Counted from the stretch's first letter, positions 32,167 through 41,475 are shown. The stretch: 41,590 nucleotides of DNA from JAUWOY01 sp034431315 (GCA_034431315.1 DAOUDK010000110.1:1-41590); one strand, 5' to 3'. A program made the numbers and translations. Notes: generated from the letters alone by a model not told the origin.

Positions 32167-34317
32167 ATGACCGACCATCTGATCATAACCACCATCGCCC
32201 ACGAACTGGGCCTCAAGGCCGATCAAATCGCCAGCGCCGTCCAACTGTTTGACGAGGATAACACTATGCCCTTCATCGCCCGCTACCGCAAGGAGGTCAC
32301 CGGCGGGTTGGACGAGGAGCAGCTCAGGGCTATTGAGGCCCGCCTGAAATACCTTCGCCACCTAGAGGAGCGCAAGGGGACGGTGCTGAAGAGCATCGCC
32401 GAGCAGGGCAAGCTGACGCCGGAACTGGAGGCCAAGATCCTGGCAGCCATGGTGCTGCAGGAAGTGGAAGACCTCTACCTGCCCTACAAACCCAAGCGGC
32501 GCACGCGAGCTACCATCGCCAAGGAGCGGGGGCTGGAACCGCTGGCCGAGCTCCTTCTGGCCCAGGAGGTCACCCAGGGGAGGCTGGAAGAGTTTGCTCA
32601 GGACTACCTGAGCGAAGAGGTGCCCACGGTGGAGGACGCCTATGCCGGGGCGCGGGACATCGTGGCCGAGGTCGTCTCCGAAGACGCCGACCTGCGCAAA
32701 GTGGTGCGAGAGCGTACCTTCGACAAGGGCTTGTTGATCTGCGCCGTGGCCGATGCCTCCCTCGATCCCCAGGGCAAGTACCAGATGTACTACGAATACG
32801 CCGAGCCGCTGAAGGCCATCCCGCCCCACCGCCTGCTGGCCATCAACCGGGGGGATAAAGAAGGCGTGCTCAAGGTCAAAGTGGAAGCGCCGGTAGAAAA
32901 GATCGTGGCTGAGGTCGAAGGCCGCTACCTGAAGAACAAGCGATCCGTATTCGCTGCCCAGGCGCGAGAGGCCGCCGCCGATAGCTACCAGCGGCTCATC
33001 GCCCCTTCCATCGAGCGGGGGCTGAGAGGCACCTCCACCGATGAGGCCGACGACCACGCCATCAAGGTCTTCGCCACCAACCTGCGCCACCTCCTGCTCC
33101 AGCCGCCGCTGCGGGGCAAAGTGGTGATGGGCATTGATCCGGGCTACCGCACCGGCTGCAAAGTGGCCCTGGTGGACGAGACGGGCAAGTTTCTGGGCGG
33201 CACGACCATCTATCCCCACGCGCCGCAGAAGCAGTGGGACGAGGCTAGGGGTATCCTGATTAGCCTGGTCACCAGGGGGAACGTGGACGTAATCGCTATC
33301 GGCAACGGCACCGCCTCCCGTGAAACCGAGGCCCTGGCCGCTGAGGCCATCGCCGAGGCCGGGCGAGGGGCCTACGTCATGGTCAACGAGGCCGGCGCAT
33401 CGGTCTACTCCGCTTCCCCGCTGGCCAGGGAGGAGCTGCCCGACATGGACGTCTCCATGCGCGGTGCGGTCTCCATCGCCCGCCGCCTGCAAGACCCCCT
33501 GGCCGAGCTGGTCAAGATCGAGCCTCGCTCCGTCGGCGTGGGCCTCTACCAGCACGACGTGGATCAGAAGAAGCTGTCCGAGACCCTGGACGCCGTGGTC
33601 GAGTCGGCCGTCAACCACGTGGGCGTTGACCTCAACACCGCCTCGCCAGCCCTGTTGCAGTATGTTTCGGGCATCAACAAGCGGGTAGCCAAAGCGGTTG
33701 TCAGGCACCGAGATGAACACGGGCCTTTCAAGGCGCGCGAGGAACTGAGGAAAGTCAGGGGGGTCGGAGCCAAGACGTTCGAGCAATCGGCGGGCTTCCT
33801 CAAGATCCCCGCTGGAGAGAACCCCCTGGACAATACCTTCATCCACCCAGAGTCGTATCCCGTGGTGGAGGGGATATTCACCTTGATGGGCGTGCGAGGG
33901 GACGAGCCCGATCTAGCTCAGAGGGTCAGAACCTTTCGGGTGGAAAACGACCTGACGGAGCTGGCCGAGGTTCTGGAGGTGGGCCTGCCCACGCTGACCG
34001 ACATTTTCGATAACCTGATCAAACCCGGCCGCGACCCCCGCGACGAACTGCCCAAGCCCATCCTGCGGAGCGATGTTCTCAAGATGGAAGACCTGCGGGA
34101 AGGGATGATCCTCAAAGGCACGGTGCGCAACGTGGTGGACTTCGGCGCTTTCGTGGACATCGGGGTCAAGCAGGACGGCTTGGTGCACGTCTCCAAGATG
34201 GCCGACCGCTACGTGAAAAACCCCCTGGAGGTGGTCTCCGTGGGTGACGTGGTGGAGGTCAAGGTCGTCAGCATTGATCTGGAGCGGGGGCGGATCGGAC
34301 TAAGCATGAGGAAATAA
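32167..34317 (+). CDS. tex: Tex family S1 RNA-binding transcription accessory protein
   Basis: 716 residues with GAGGAG upstream. Domain order is the Tex one: an N-terminal helical HTH-like region (DNTMPFIARYRKEVTGGLDE), a YqgF/RNase H-like fold from about 318 (MGIDPGYRTGCKVALVDETG), helix-hairpin-helix motifs at about 490-560 (ISP-type VNTASPALLQYVSGI and VRGVGAKTFEQSAGFL) and a C-terminal S1 domain at about 640-716 (GTVRNVVDFGAFVDIG). It acts in the cytoplasm in transcription and RNA handling. The length is slightly short of the usual 730-780. It appears to be the first gene of a plus-strand series that continues with an FGGY kinase 26 bases downstream. Confidence 0.97.
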   Translation: MTDHLIITTIAHELGLKADQIASAVQLFDEDNTMPFIARYRKEVTGGLDEEQLRAIEARLKYLRHLEERKGTVLKSIAEQGKLTPELEAKILAAMVLQEVEDLYLPYKPKRRTRATIAKERGLEPLAELLLAQEVTQGRLEEFAQDYLSEEVPTVEDAYAGARDIVAEVVSEDADLRKVVRERTFDKGLLICAVADASLDPQGKYQMYYEYAEPLKAIPPHRLLAINRGDKEGVLKVKVEAPVEKIVAEVEGRYLKNKRSVFAAQAREAAADSYQRLIAPSIERGLRGTSTDEADDHAIKVFATNLRHLLLQPPLRGKVVMGIDPGYRTGCKVALVDETGKFLGGTTIYPHAPQKQWDEARGILISLVTRGNVDVIAIGNGTASRETEALAAEAIAEAGRGAYVMVNEAGASVYSASPLAREELPDMDVSMRGAVSIARRLQDPLAELVKIEPRSVGVGLYQHDVDQKKLSETLDAVVESAVNHVGVDLNTASPALLQYVSGINKRVAKAVVRHRDEHGPFKAREELRKVRGVGAKTFEQSAGFLKIPAGENPLDNTFIHPESYPVVEGIFTLMGVRGDEPDLAQRVRTFRVENDLTELAEVLEVGLPTLTDIFDNLIKPGRDPRDELPKPILRSDVLKMEDLREGMILKGTVRNVVDFGAFVDIGVKQDGLVHVSKMADRYVKNPLEVVSVGDVVEVKVVSIDLERGRIGLSMRK

Positions 34318-34343
34318 ACGGCGTCAAGAGACAGGAGATAGCA

Positions 34344-35882
34344 ATGAGCGGGAAATACATCATCGCCCACGATGTGGGTACGCGAGGCAGTAAGGCGGTG
34401 CTAACGGACCCAGAGGGGCGGGTCTTCGGCAGCGCTTTTGAGGGCTATGAAGTGCAGTATCCCCAGACCCATTGGGCTGAGCAGGAACCAGAGGACTGGT
34501 GGCGTGCCGTTACCAGGAGCACGCAGCGCCTCTTGACCGAGTGCCAGGTGTCGCCTGAAGACGTCCTGTGCATGGTCTTCTCCACGCAGATGGTGGGGAT
34601 CATACCTGTGGACGCAGAGGGCACCCCCTTGCGGCCAGGGATCATCTGGCTGGACGGGCGGGCAGCCCCTCAGGCCCAACAACTGATGCGCAAGCTCATC
34701 CACCCCAGGATATTCGCCGCTGTCGTGGGAACCGAGGCCACGGGCAAAGACGTGTTGCCCAAACTGATGTGGCTGCAGCAGAACGAGCCTGATCTGGTGG
34801 CCCGGACTCATAAGTTCCTCGACGTTAACGGCTATCTGGTCTATCGTTCCACCGGACGGATGGTGGCCGACTGGGCGGCGGCATCGGCCACTGGCATGTT
34901 CAACCTCAAGAGCAAGAAATGGGACGCCTTTCTGATACGCTTCCTGGGCGCGCCGGGAGATAAGCTCCCCGACCTTCTGCCTTCGACCGAAAAGGTAGGT
35001 GGCTTAACGACCAGTGCGGCCCGTGACTTCGGCCTGCTGGAAGGAACACCCGTCATCTGCGGGACTGGCGATGTCCTGGCGGCGGCCGTAGGATCAGGGG
35101 CCGTGGGCGAGGGCGAAGGGCACATCTACCTGGGAACCTCAGGCTGGGTAGGGGTGGTCACGGAGAAGTCGCCCACCGGACGGCACGGCATCGTCACCAT
35201 CCAGGCGGCCGACCCGACCAAGTGTTTCCTCCTCGCCGAGACGGAGACCGCCGGGATGTGCCTGCAATGGATCGCCGACCAGTTTTACCGTCAGGAACAG
35301 AGCGACCCAGCGGTGGAAAACGTCTTCGCCCTGATGGACGCCGAGGTACAGGAGATCGAGGCCGGGTCGGGACGCATCATCTTCACCCCCTGGATGTACG
35401 GGGAGCGGAGCCCGGTGTCGGACGTCTACGTTCGTTCCACATTCTTGAACCTGAGCGTCGATCACCAACGCGAGCACATGTTGCGTGCCGTGTACGAGGG
35501 CGTAGCGTACAATCTGTGCTGGATCCTGGAGATCATGAGCCACAAGTTCGGCTGGCAGCAAGACGCCATACGGGTCATCGGTGGGGGCGCCAAGGGAGAT
35601 CCCTGGTTGCAGATCATCGCCGACGTGACGGGCAAGCGGGTAGAGAAGGTGGCCAATCCCCAGGAAGCCGGCGCCGTTGGGGCCGCCCTCATCGCTGCCG
35701 TCGGCCTGGGCGTCTACCCAGATTTCCAGGCTTTGAAAAGGGTGGTCCAGGTGACCCGCACCTTCGATCCCAGAGCCGAGAACGCGGAGATCTACGCCGA
35801 GCTCTTCGACGCCTACAAGAAGGTCTACGACGCGCTGAAGGGCATCCATCGGCAGCTTAACCAGGAACATCTTGGAGATTAG
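34344..35882 (+). CDS. FGGY-family carbohydrate kinase (xylulokinase-like)
   Basis: 512 residues, the usual FGGY length. The N-terminal phosphate-binding loop is IIAHDVGTRGSKAVLTD (about 6-22), with the substrate region HWAEQEPEDWWRAV and IIWLDGRA. The C-terminal domain has GTGDVLAAAVGSGAV, YLGTSGW and the adenosine-binding IGGGAKGDPWLQIIADVTG. It phosphorylates a sugar or polyol (pentulose, glycerol or similar) with ATP; the exact substrate is not clear. The last two codons and the stop fall inside a 7-nt repeat array, so the C-terminus may have been set by the repeat. Confidence 0.9.
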   Translation: MSGKYIIAHDVGTRGSKAVLTDPEGRVFGSAFEGYEVQYPQTHWAEQEPEDWWRAVTRSTQRLLTECQVSPEDVLCMVFSTQMVGIIPVDAEGTPLRPGIIWLDGRAAPQAQQLMRKLIHPRIFAAVVGTEATGKDVLPKLMWLQQNEPDLVARTHKFLDVNGYLVYRSTGRMVADWAAASATGMFNLKSKKWDAFLIRFLGAPGDKLPDLLPSTEKVGGLTTSAARDFGLLEGTPVICGTGDVLAAAVGSGAVGEGEGHIYLGTSGWVGVVTEKSPTGRHGIVTIQAADPTKCFLLAETETAGMCLQWIADQFYRQEQSDPAVENVFALMDAEVQEIEAGSGRIIFTPWMYGERSPVSDVYVRSTFLNLSVDHQREHMLRAVYEGVAYNLCWILEIMSHKFGWQQDAIRVIGGGAKGDPWLQIIADVTGKRVEKVANPQEAGAVGAALIAAVGLGVYPDFQALKRVVQVTRTFDPRAENAEIYAELFDAYKKVYDALKGIHRQLNQEHLGD

Positions 35883-36006
35883 AGGTTGGAGGTTGGAGAT
35901 TGGAGAATGGAAAATGGAAAATGGAGAATGGAAAATGGACGACTTTCCCCTTTCCCCTTTCCCCTCTCCCTTTTCCAACATCCAACTTCCAACATCCAAC
36001 TTCCAG
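35874..36006. repeat. Inverted 7-nt arrays (GGAGATT/GGAAAAT and AACTTCC units)
   Basis: Nine units at 35874-35936 (GGAGATT, AGAGGTT, GGAGGTT, GGAGATT, GGAGAAT, GGAAAAT, GGAAAAT, GGAGAAT, GGAAAAT) are purine-rich. After a pyrimidine stretch (TTTCCCC repeats) come AACATCC and AACTTCC units alternating to about 36006, complementary in type to the left arm. The array covers the stop codon of the kinase and ends at the ribosome-binding site of the next gene. Confidence 0.88.
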
Positions 36007-36022
36007 CTCAAGGAGGAAACCC

Positions 36023-37168
36023 ATGACCAAAACCACCGTAGACGTGCAACCGGTTGCCACCACAGACGACCTCAAGCGCTTCGTTCGGTTCCCCTGGCGT
36101 ATCTACGCCAATGATCCATATTGGGTGCCCCCCATCGTCAGTCGGATAGAGAAAAGACTGGACACCCAGCGCAATCCCTTCTGGGAGTACGCCGAGCGAG
36201 AGCTGTTCCTGGCGCACCGCAACGGGGAGGTGGTCGGCACTGTCGCTGCTATCGTTAATCACCAACACAATCGGCAGCTCAACGATCAGACGGGCTTCTT
36301 CGGCTTCTTCGAGACCATCAACGATCAACAGGTAGCTGAAGCGTTGATCGCCGCTGCCTCTGACTGGCTGCAGGAGCGGGGGATGGATCTCATACGAGGG
36401 CCTATCAACGGCGCGCCGACCGACGAGGTGGGGGTGCAGATAGCTGGTTTTGATAGGCGGCCATCTATTTGGGAAGGACATACCCCCCCTTACTATCGAG
36501 AGTTGATCGAGCGCTTGAGCTTTCAGAAATACGACGATTTTTTTGCTTATGAGATATGGTTCAAAGACATAGACTGGGATTTGCGCAATTTGCCGTCAAA
36601 GATGTGGCGTGTGGCTGAGAAGGTGCGTGGCAGGACGGGTGCAAACATCCGCAAGGTAGATATGACACAGTGGGATTCGGAGATAGCCAAGATTCACTAC
36701 CTCTACAACGTGGCCTTTCGCACCATACCGGGCCACATTGATATGAGTCTGGAGAAGTTCTCCAGTATGGCCGCCTCCCTGCGCCCCTTCCTCGACCCAA
36801 ATCTGGTGCTCATCGCCGAGGTTAATGGCGAGCCGGTGGGCTTCGCTGTGGCTCTGATGGACCTGAACGAAGCGCTGTGGCACTTCAGGAGAGGTAAGCT
36901 CTACCCCTGGGACCTGATCAGGCTAAAGTGGTACATGGGGCGTATTCGTACCGGCTGCGGCAAGATGGTCGGCGTACTGCCTGAGTACCGGGCCCGAGGT
37001 CTGGACGCTTTACTGGGCTTGGAACTTATCCAACGGTGTATAGAAGTCGGCTATGAGCGGTTTGAGCTTTCGCTGCTGCAGGAAAAGAACACCATGATCA
37101 ATCGCATTGTCCAACGCGCGGGCGCACAGGTCTATCTGCACTACCGCGTCTACGAGAAGCCTCTTTAG
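36023..37168 (+). CDS. GNAT-fold protein of the YghO-like family
   Basis: 381 residues from ATG 36023, which has AAGGAGG upstream; a longer frame from 35900 is only translated repeat. The N-terminus has the pattern FVRFPWRIYANDPYWVPPI and NPFWEYAERELFLAHRNGEVVGTVAA, and GFFGFFETINDQQVAEALI, matching the YghO-like group of double acyl-CoA N-acyltransferase folds. The C-terminal half carries EVNGEPVGFAVALMDLNEA and GVLPEYRARGLDALL, a GNAT acetyl-CoA-binding motif. Substrate unknown. The gene is followed after 20 bases by the iron-sulphur protein, suggesting one transcript. Confidence 0.8.
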   Translation: MTKTTVDVQPVATTDDLKRFVRFPWRIYANDPYWVPPIVSRIEKRLDTQRNPFWEYAERELFLAHRNGEVVGTVAAIVNHQHNRQLNDQTGFFGFFETINDQQVAEALIAAASDWLQERGMDLIRGPINGAPTDEVGVQIAGFDRRPSIWEGHTPPYYRELIERLSFQKYDDFFAYEIWFKDIDWDLRNLPSKMWRVAEKVRGRTGANIRKVDMTQWDSEIAKIHYLYNVAFRTIPGHIDMSLEKFSSMAASLRPFLDPNLVLIAEVNGEPVGFAVALMDLNEALWHFRRGKLYPWDLIRLKWYMGRIRTGCGKMVGVLPEYRARGLDALLGLELIQRCIEVGYERFELSLLQEKNTMINRIVQRAGAQVYLHYRVYEKPL

Positions 37169-37188
37169 TCTGAAGAGAGAATCGAGCG

Positions 37189-38145
37189 ATGAAGCGCAAA
37201 TTCTGGTCTAAATTGGTGCGGCCCTCCACCAGGGCTTTCGCGCGAGAGGCGCGGCGCACGCCAGGCTACTCTCTCTTTGACTGGCTGCACGGCTACATCT
37301 ATGCACGCTGGCCCTACCTCTACATTGGCATCGGGACCGGGGAGCATCCGCTGGCTCGTGTAATTGGGCCGCTCGTGCGTCAGTTGGGACGGCTGTTTCC
37401 GCCCAGGCCATCCGATGACGCTGACCGCGTCACTTTCGCCGACACTTACCACGGCAAGGTCGTGCCACTGGAGGCGGCAAAGCAACTGGTCACCGTCGAG
37501 GAAGAGATCAGCCTGACCGACCTGGAGCAGATAATCCCATACCCTCGCGCCCGCGACATCGTGCTAGAGAACCCCGATCATATCGTGGTGCTGGATTGTC
37601 CCTGCCGCGCCGCGCGCCCCAATCCCTGCCTGCCTCTCGACGTCTGCCTGGTCGTCGGCGAGCCTTTCGCCAGTTTCATCGCCGAGCACCACCCGCGCCG
37701 TTCCCGCTGGATTACGCCGCAGGAGGCGGTGGACATCCTGAGTGCTGAGGACGAACGCGGCCACGTGCACCACGCTTTTTTCAAGGATGCTATGCTGGGC
37801 CGCTTCTACGCCATCTGCAATTGCTGCGCCTGCTGCTGCGGAGCGATGCAGGCCTGGCTTCATGGCGCCCCGATGCTGGCTTCCTCCGGCTACGTCAGCC
37901 GCGTGGCGGCGGACCTGTGCGTCGGCTGCGGCACCTGCGCCGGCTCTTGTCAGTTTGGAGCGCTTTCCGTGGACGACGGCACAGTTGCTGTGGACACCAC
38001 CGCCTGCATGGGCTGCGGCGTGTGTGTCTCCAAATGCCCTGAGGGAGCACAATCGCTGGTGCGCGACCCAACCAGGGGCGAACCGCTGGAGATCCGCGCC
38101 CTCATCGCCAGCGCGGACAGCGAGACCCTAAAGGTTTCACGTTAA
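37189..38145 (+). CDS. Cysteine-rich 4Fe-4S dicluster protein
   Basis: 318 residues. The C-terminal part contains a standard pair of ferredoxin clusters, CVGCGTCAGSC and CMGCGVCVSKCP (about 244-290), for two [4Fe-4S] centres. Upstream are two further cysteine groups, CPCRAARPNPCLPLDVC (about 141-157) and CNCCACCCG (about 210-218), which could hold a third cluster or metal site. There is no signal peptide. It is probably an electron-transfer or redox-sensing protein of anaerobic metabolism; the partner is unknown. The last five codons and stop are part of a perfect palindrome (38123-38159), so the native C-terminus may have been altered by an insertion. Confidence 0.85.
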   Translation: MKRKFWSKLVRPSTRAFAREARRTPGYSLFDWLHGYIYARWPYLYIGIGTGEHPLARVIGPLVRQLGRLFPPRPSDDADRVTFADTYHGKVVPLEAAKQLVTVEEEISLTDLEQIIPYPRARDIVLENPDHIVVLDCPCRAARPNPCLPLDVCLVVGEPFASFIAEHHPRRSRWITPQEAVDILSAEDERGHVHHAFFKDAMLGRFYAICNCCACCCGAMQAWLHGAPMLASSGYVSRVAADLCVGCGTCAGSCQFGALSVDDGTVAVDTTACMGCGVCVSKCPEGAQSLVRDPTRGEPLEIRALIASADSETLKVSR

Positions 38146-38159
38146 AACCTTTAGGGTCT
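38123..38159. repeat. Perfect 15-bp-arm palindrome over the 4Fe-4S gene stop codon
   Basis: AGACCCTAAAGGTTT at 38123-38137 and AAACCTTTAGGGTCT at 38145-38159 are perfect inverted copies with a 7-nt loop that contains most of the TAA stop. No T-run follows. The AGAC...GTCT ends are shared with 9934-9966 and 127-162. It could be a transcription attenuator between the two genes or a mobile palindrome. Confidence 0.85.
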
Positions 38160-38171
38160 TATAGAAAAACC

Positions 38172-39383
38172 ATGAGCGACAGCGAAACCTCCATTCATCC
38201 GCGCAAAGTATTGTTTCCCCTGGGTGTGGGCACGGCCCTCTCCCTGATGGGCGACGGGACGCTGTACACCGTGTTGCCCACCCACACCGCCGAAGCCGGT
38301 ATCGCCCTGAGCAGCGTGGGGATCATCCTGGGCGTCAACCGGGCGGTGCGGCTCTTCCTCAACGGCCCAGCGGGACTGGCCTACGACCGCTGGCCACGGC
38401 GGCGGCTGTTCGTGCCGGCCCTGTTCATCGGCGCGCTCTCCACCGTGGTGTACGCTGCCACGCGCGGCTTTTGGCCCATGCTGGTCGGGCGGCTGCTGTG
38501 GGGATTGGCGTGGTCAGGCATCTGGGTCGGCGGGGCGACGATCATCATGGACGTGACCACGGGGCAGGATCGCGGGCGCTGGACGGGCCTGTACCAGACG
38601 TGGTTCTTCCTGGGCGCGGCGCTGAGCGCCTTGGCCGGCGGCCTGCTCACCGACTGGCTGGGCTACAGCGCAACGATGTGGTTCGGCGCGGCGGTGACAG
38701 GCGTGGGCGGCCTGATAGCATTGATCCTGCTGCCGGAGACGCGCCGCGCCCGGCCCAACCCAGGCGACTCCCCGGTCGAAGAGAACAGTCCCCGGCTGCG
38801 CGCCAACCGGGGTCTGTGGGTCGTTGCATCGTTGCATGGGATAAACCGCTTCGTCACCGCCGGTGTTCTGGCAGCCACTATGGCGTTGTTGGTACAGGAT
38901 TGGTTGTCATCCGCAAACCTGACCCTGGGGGTGGCGACGCTAACCGGCGTGCTCATGGCCGGGCGGACGCTTCTCAGCATGGTGGCCGCTCCGCTGGCGG
39001 GGACGGCATCGGACCGGCTGGGGAGTCGCTGGGGGGTAGTTGGGTGGGGGTTGGCTATCGGCATCATTGGCATGGCGCTGGTAGCCTGGGGCGAGCCGAT
39101 TGCCATTCTGGCCGGTATATCGCTGGGCGCTGTGGCCGGGGGGAGCGTGCAGGCCCTCGTCACGGCCCTCACCGGTGACCTGGTGAGCCAGGCTCAGCGG
39201 GGGCGGGCCATCGGTCTGCTGCACACGGCCGGCGACCTGGGCAGCGCCATCGGCCCGCCGGCGGCCTACGCCTTGATGCCGTGGATTGAGCTGCGGGGGG
39301 TATATCTGCTCTGTGCCGGACTGTTCGCGGCAGGGTTGGCGTTGGCGATGCTGTTTCGATCACGCGCCGCCGCACCGCCGTAA
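38172..39383 (+). CDS. Major facilitator superfamily transporter
   Basis: 403 residues with about twelve transmembrane helices. The MFS loop motif between helices 2 and 3 is present as GPAGLAYDRWPRRRLF (about 62-77), with the matching second-half motif APLAGTASDRLGSRW. Helix 4 region GLAWSGIWVGGATIIMDVT and PETRR at the end of helix 6 also fit MFS drug-efflux-type transporters. The substrate is unknown. The start codon is 12 bases past the palindrome that ends the preceding gene; no strong ribosome-binding site is visible (only weak purine-rich AGAAAAA). Confidence 0.9.
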   Translation: MSDSETSIHPRKVLFPLGVGTALSLMGDGTLYTVLPTHTAEAGIALSSVGIILGVNRAVRLFLNGPAGLAYDRWPRRRLFVPALFIGALSTVVYAATRGFWPMLVGRLLWGLAWSGIWVGGATIIMDVTTGQDRGRWTGLYQTWFFLGAALSALAGGLLTDWLGYSATMWFGAAVTGVGGLIALILLPETRRARPNPGDSPVEENSPRLRANRGLWVVASLHGINRFVTAGVLAATMALLVQDWLSSANLTLGVATLTGVLMAGRTLLSMVAAPLAGTASDRLGSRWGVVGWGLAIGIIGMALVAWGEPIAILAGISLGAVAGGSVQALVTALTGDLVSQAQRGRAIGLLHTAGDLGSAIGPPAAYALMPWIELRGVYLLCAGLFAAGLALAMLFRSRAAAPP

Positions 39384-39391
39384 AACAGACG

Positions 39392-39428
39392 GTGCTGGGG
39401 ACCCTGCGTTACAGGAATTTCCCAGCAC
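39392..39428. terminator. Possible bidirectional terminator between convergent genes
   Basis: GTGCTGGG at 39392-39399 pairs with CCCAGCAC at 39421-39428 across about 21 nt, between the stops of the convergent MFS and phosphatase genes. The stem is short and T-runs are weak. Confidence 0.45.
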
Positions 39429-39456
39429 TGGCTCTTTCAGGCCGGTGCGGGTGAAG

Positions 39457-40176
39457 CTAGGTGATGAGCTCTCTCGGGAGGAAGTCTACGCGATTCAGAT
39501 AGCTCAGCCAGGTCTCCTCTTCGTTAAAATCAATGCGGCTGATGCCTGTGTTGTTCAGAACAAACCAGAAGCCCTCTCTCCCCGGCAGCTTGAGAATGGC
39601 TACCAGCAGGTAATTATAGAAGCCGCCGTGACTGACCACGGCTACCCGATCATCGGTGTGGCCATGTCTTTCCAGCAAATCGTGCAAAACGCGCTTGGCG
39701 CGGGGTAGTCTTTGCTCAGGTTCTTCAAAAGGGCGGTTCCACCAGCCTGCCTCGTCCAAAGAGTCGGGCAAAACGAGGTCGGGAAAATGCTGCTCGAAGT
39801 AGGCGCGATTCCGGCCAGGCAGTCCTACAGGCTCATCGGTTTGTTCGTCTCTCAAGTAGATGCCGCCCCACTCGTGCAAGTCCTCCCAGGCTACCAAGGG
39901 CAAGTCAAGCGCCCTGGCAACGATGGTCCCCGTGGCTACAGCTCTGACCATCAAGCTGGTGTAGAGGTGGGTAATGTCAAATCCAGCCACGTTCTGAAAA
40001 TCGGAGGGCTGTCGAAGGGTTGGGTCAGCCTGGCTTAAGAACTGGGCCAATAATTCGGCCTGCTGCCGGCCAACTGCGGTCAATCCAGGGTCCTCGTTGC
40101 GCCCTATGTGAGAGCCGGTGCTCATCCAGAGCGCGTTGTTCTCCGATTGGCCGTGCCTGATGAAATAGAGTTGCAT
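39457..40176 (-). CDS. Histidine phosphatase (phosphoglycerate mutase-like) family protein
   Basis: 239 residues. The phosphohistidine motif FIRHGQSENN is at 5-14 with catalytic His8. The later SLMVRAVATG, the acidic LHEWGG and the second catalytic His in AVVSHGGFYNYLL (about 186-198) are all in place. The family includes cofactor-dependent phosphoglycerate mutase, adenosylcobalamin phosphatase and broad phosphatases; the insert between the motifs is larger than in a canonical mutase, so a phosphatase role is more likely. AAGGAGACAA on the minus strand serves as ribosome-binding site. Upstream is a 7-nt repeat hairpin. Confidence 0.88.
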   Translation of the reverse strand: MQLYFIRHGQSENNALWMSTGSHIGRNEDPGLTAVGRQQAELLAQFLSQADPTLRQPSDFQNVAGFDITHLYTSLMVRAVATGTIVARALDLPLVAWEDLHEWGGIYLRDEQTDEPVGLPGRNRAYFEQHFPDLVLPDSLDEAGWWNRPFEEPEQRLPRAKRVLHDLLERHGHTDDRVAVVSHGGFYNYLLVAILKLPGREGFWFVLNNTGISRIDFNEEETWLSYLNRVDFLPRELIT

Positions 40177-40197
40177 TTTTCTTGTTGTCTCCTTGAA

Positions 40198-40286
40198 CTG
40201 GAAGTTGGAGGCTGGAAGTTAGAAGTTGGATGTTGGAACAGGATCCAATTTCCAATCTCCAATATCCAATATCTAACCTCCAACCG
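40198..40286. repeat. Inverted 7-nt arrays (TTGGAAG / CCAATAT units)
   Basis: Six units (CTGGAAG, TTGGAGG, CTGGAAG, TTAGAAG, TTGGATG, TTGGAAC) at 40198-40239, a 5-nt loop AGGAT, then six units (CCAATTT, CCAATCT, CCAATAT, CCAATAT, CTAACCT, CCAACCG) at 40245-40286. The unit counts match on both sides and the arms are broadly complementary. It lies directly upstream of the minus-strand phosphatase gene. Confidence 0.92.
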
Positions 40287-40332
40287 ATTATACCAAGAAG
40301 CCGCTTTCTGTGCAAGCAGAACACGGCGACCG

Positions 40333-41475
40333 TCACGAGTTGGGGACAAGGTTCTGAGCCCCCTCCAGGGGCCAGGTAACGCTGAGGCCGGCACATAGGG
40401 AAGCCATCGGCACCTGGCTGATGTCGTAGCCGGCCAGCTCCAGCGGGCACTTGCCCCGAATTCTGGGCTGGGCATCTTGCGAGAAGGGCGAGAAGCGATA
40501 TATCTTCTCGAAGACTCCCAGGAAGAGCTGCGCTGTCTCGATGGTATCGAAGCCGCAGAAGTTCTGGTAGTGCTGGTCAAACCGCTGGATGACCAACTCT
40601 ACCGCGTTGTTGGTCCTGGGAATCAAGTCACTCTCAATGCCGCTGACCAAGGTGGGCCAGTGCCGCTCCAGGAACTCAAAAATGACCACTGCGGCGGGGG
40701 TTTCTTGCACGTAGCGCTCCCGCAAGGCCATCACTCTATCGTATCGCTTCTGGGCTGTGCGTTTGGTCCTGGCATCGAAGATGTGGTAGATGTCCTGCTT
40801 GAGTGCCTCAGCCTGCGGATGGGTCTCAGTGTACCCAGCTCCATAGACCTCCTTGAAGTAGTCTTGCACGTTTTGCAAGGCGTGGAAGATGCATTGGTGG
40901 TGTTGCGCCTTGGGGAAGACCTGGGCAATGAGAGGAGCGTAGTCCACGCGCAAGTCGGTCACAATGACCCGGGGCTGATACCCCTTGGCCCGCAAAGCCA
41001 GCAGGAAGGCATGGGCACTCTCTTTATTGTTGTAGGGGTAGATGGCAATATGCAACAGGTCATAGGTGTAGACATCCACCGCCAAGTAGACGTACATCCA
41101 GCGGCGCATGTCCCCTTCCGGCTTGTCGTTCTTGGGCACCAGAACGTACTTCTCATCAATGCCCACTACCCCGCTGGACTTCACTACCCCGAACAGAGCG
41201 GCCACGGGCAACAGTTCATATCCCCAGGCGCTCACCCAGCGGTAGGCAGTCAGGCTGGCCACCCCCAACGCCGTCCCCGTGCGCCGATAGGTGCTGTATC
41301 CCCAGGCATACATCTGTACCGCCAACAGGTGGGTCTCCACCCGATAGCGGGAATAGGGTACCAGACCCGGCGGCAGGTTGGTGAAGGTCTTCTTGTCACA
41401 CGCTTTGTTGCGACAGTAGTAGCGGTACACCTCCACCGTCTGCAGGTTCCCCTCAGCGTCGTAGTACTTCTTCAA
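40333..41475 (-). CDS. DDE-type IS transposase
   Basis: 380 residues from a TTG start. An N-terminal zinc-finger-like region (CRNKACDKKTF) and a helix-turn-helix (YSTYRRTGTALGVASLTAYRW) precede a DDE/RNase H-fold domain. Candidate acidic residues are Asp in VVGIDEKYV, Asp in VIVTDLRVDYAP and Glu in TNNAVELVIQRF. The HHQCIFHALQN and FCGFDTIETAQ phrases are typical of MULE/ISL3-like DDE transposases, but I cannot fix the IS family. No terminal inverted repeats were found around it. The true N-terminus is probably upstream in another frame (41472-41528). Confidence 0.85.
   Translation of the reverse strand: MKKYYDAEGNLQTVEVYRYYCRNKACDKKTFTNLPPGLVPYSRYRVETHLLAVQMYAWGYSTYRRTGTALGVASLTAYRWVSAWGYELLPVAALFGVVKSSGVVGIDEKYVLVPKNDKPEGDMRRWMYVYLAVDVYTYDLLHIAIYPYNNKESAHAFLLALRAKGYQPRVIVTDLRVDYAPLIAQVFPKAQHHQCIFHALQNVQDYFKEVYGAGYTETHPQAEALKQDIYHIFDARTKRTAQKRYDRVMALRERYVQETPAAVVIFEFLERHWPTLVSGIESDLIPRTNNAVELVIQRFDQHYQNFCGFDTIETAQLFLGVFEKIYRFSPFSQDAQPRIRGKCPLELAGYDISQVPMASLCAGLSVTWPLEGAQNLVPNS

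Noticed and set aside
35900..36022. N-terminal extension of the YghO-like protein
   Set aside because: It is translated 7-nt repeat (MENGKWKMENGKW); ATG 36023 has a strong ribosome-binding site.
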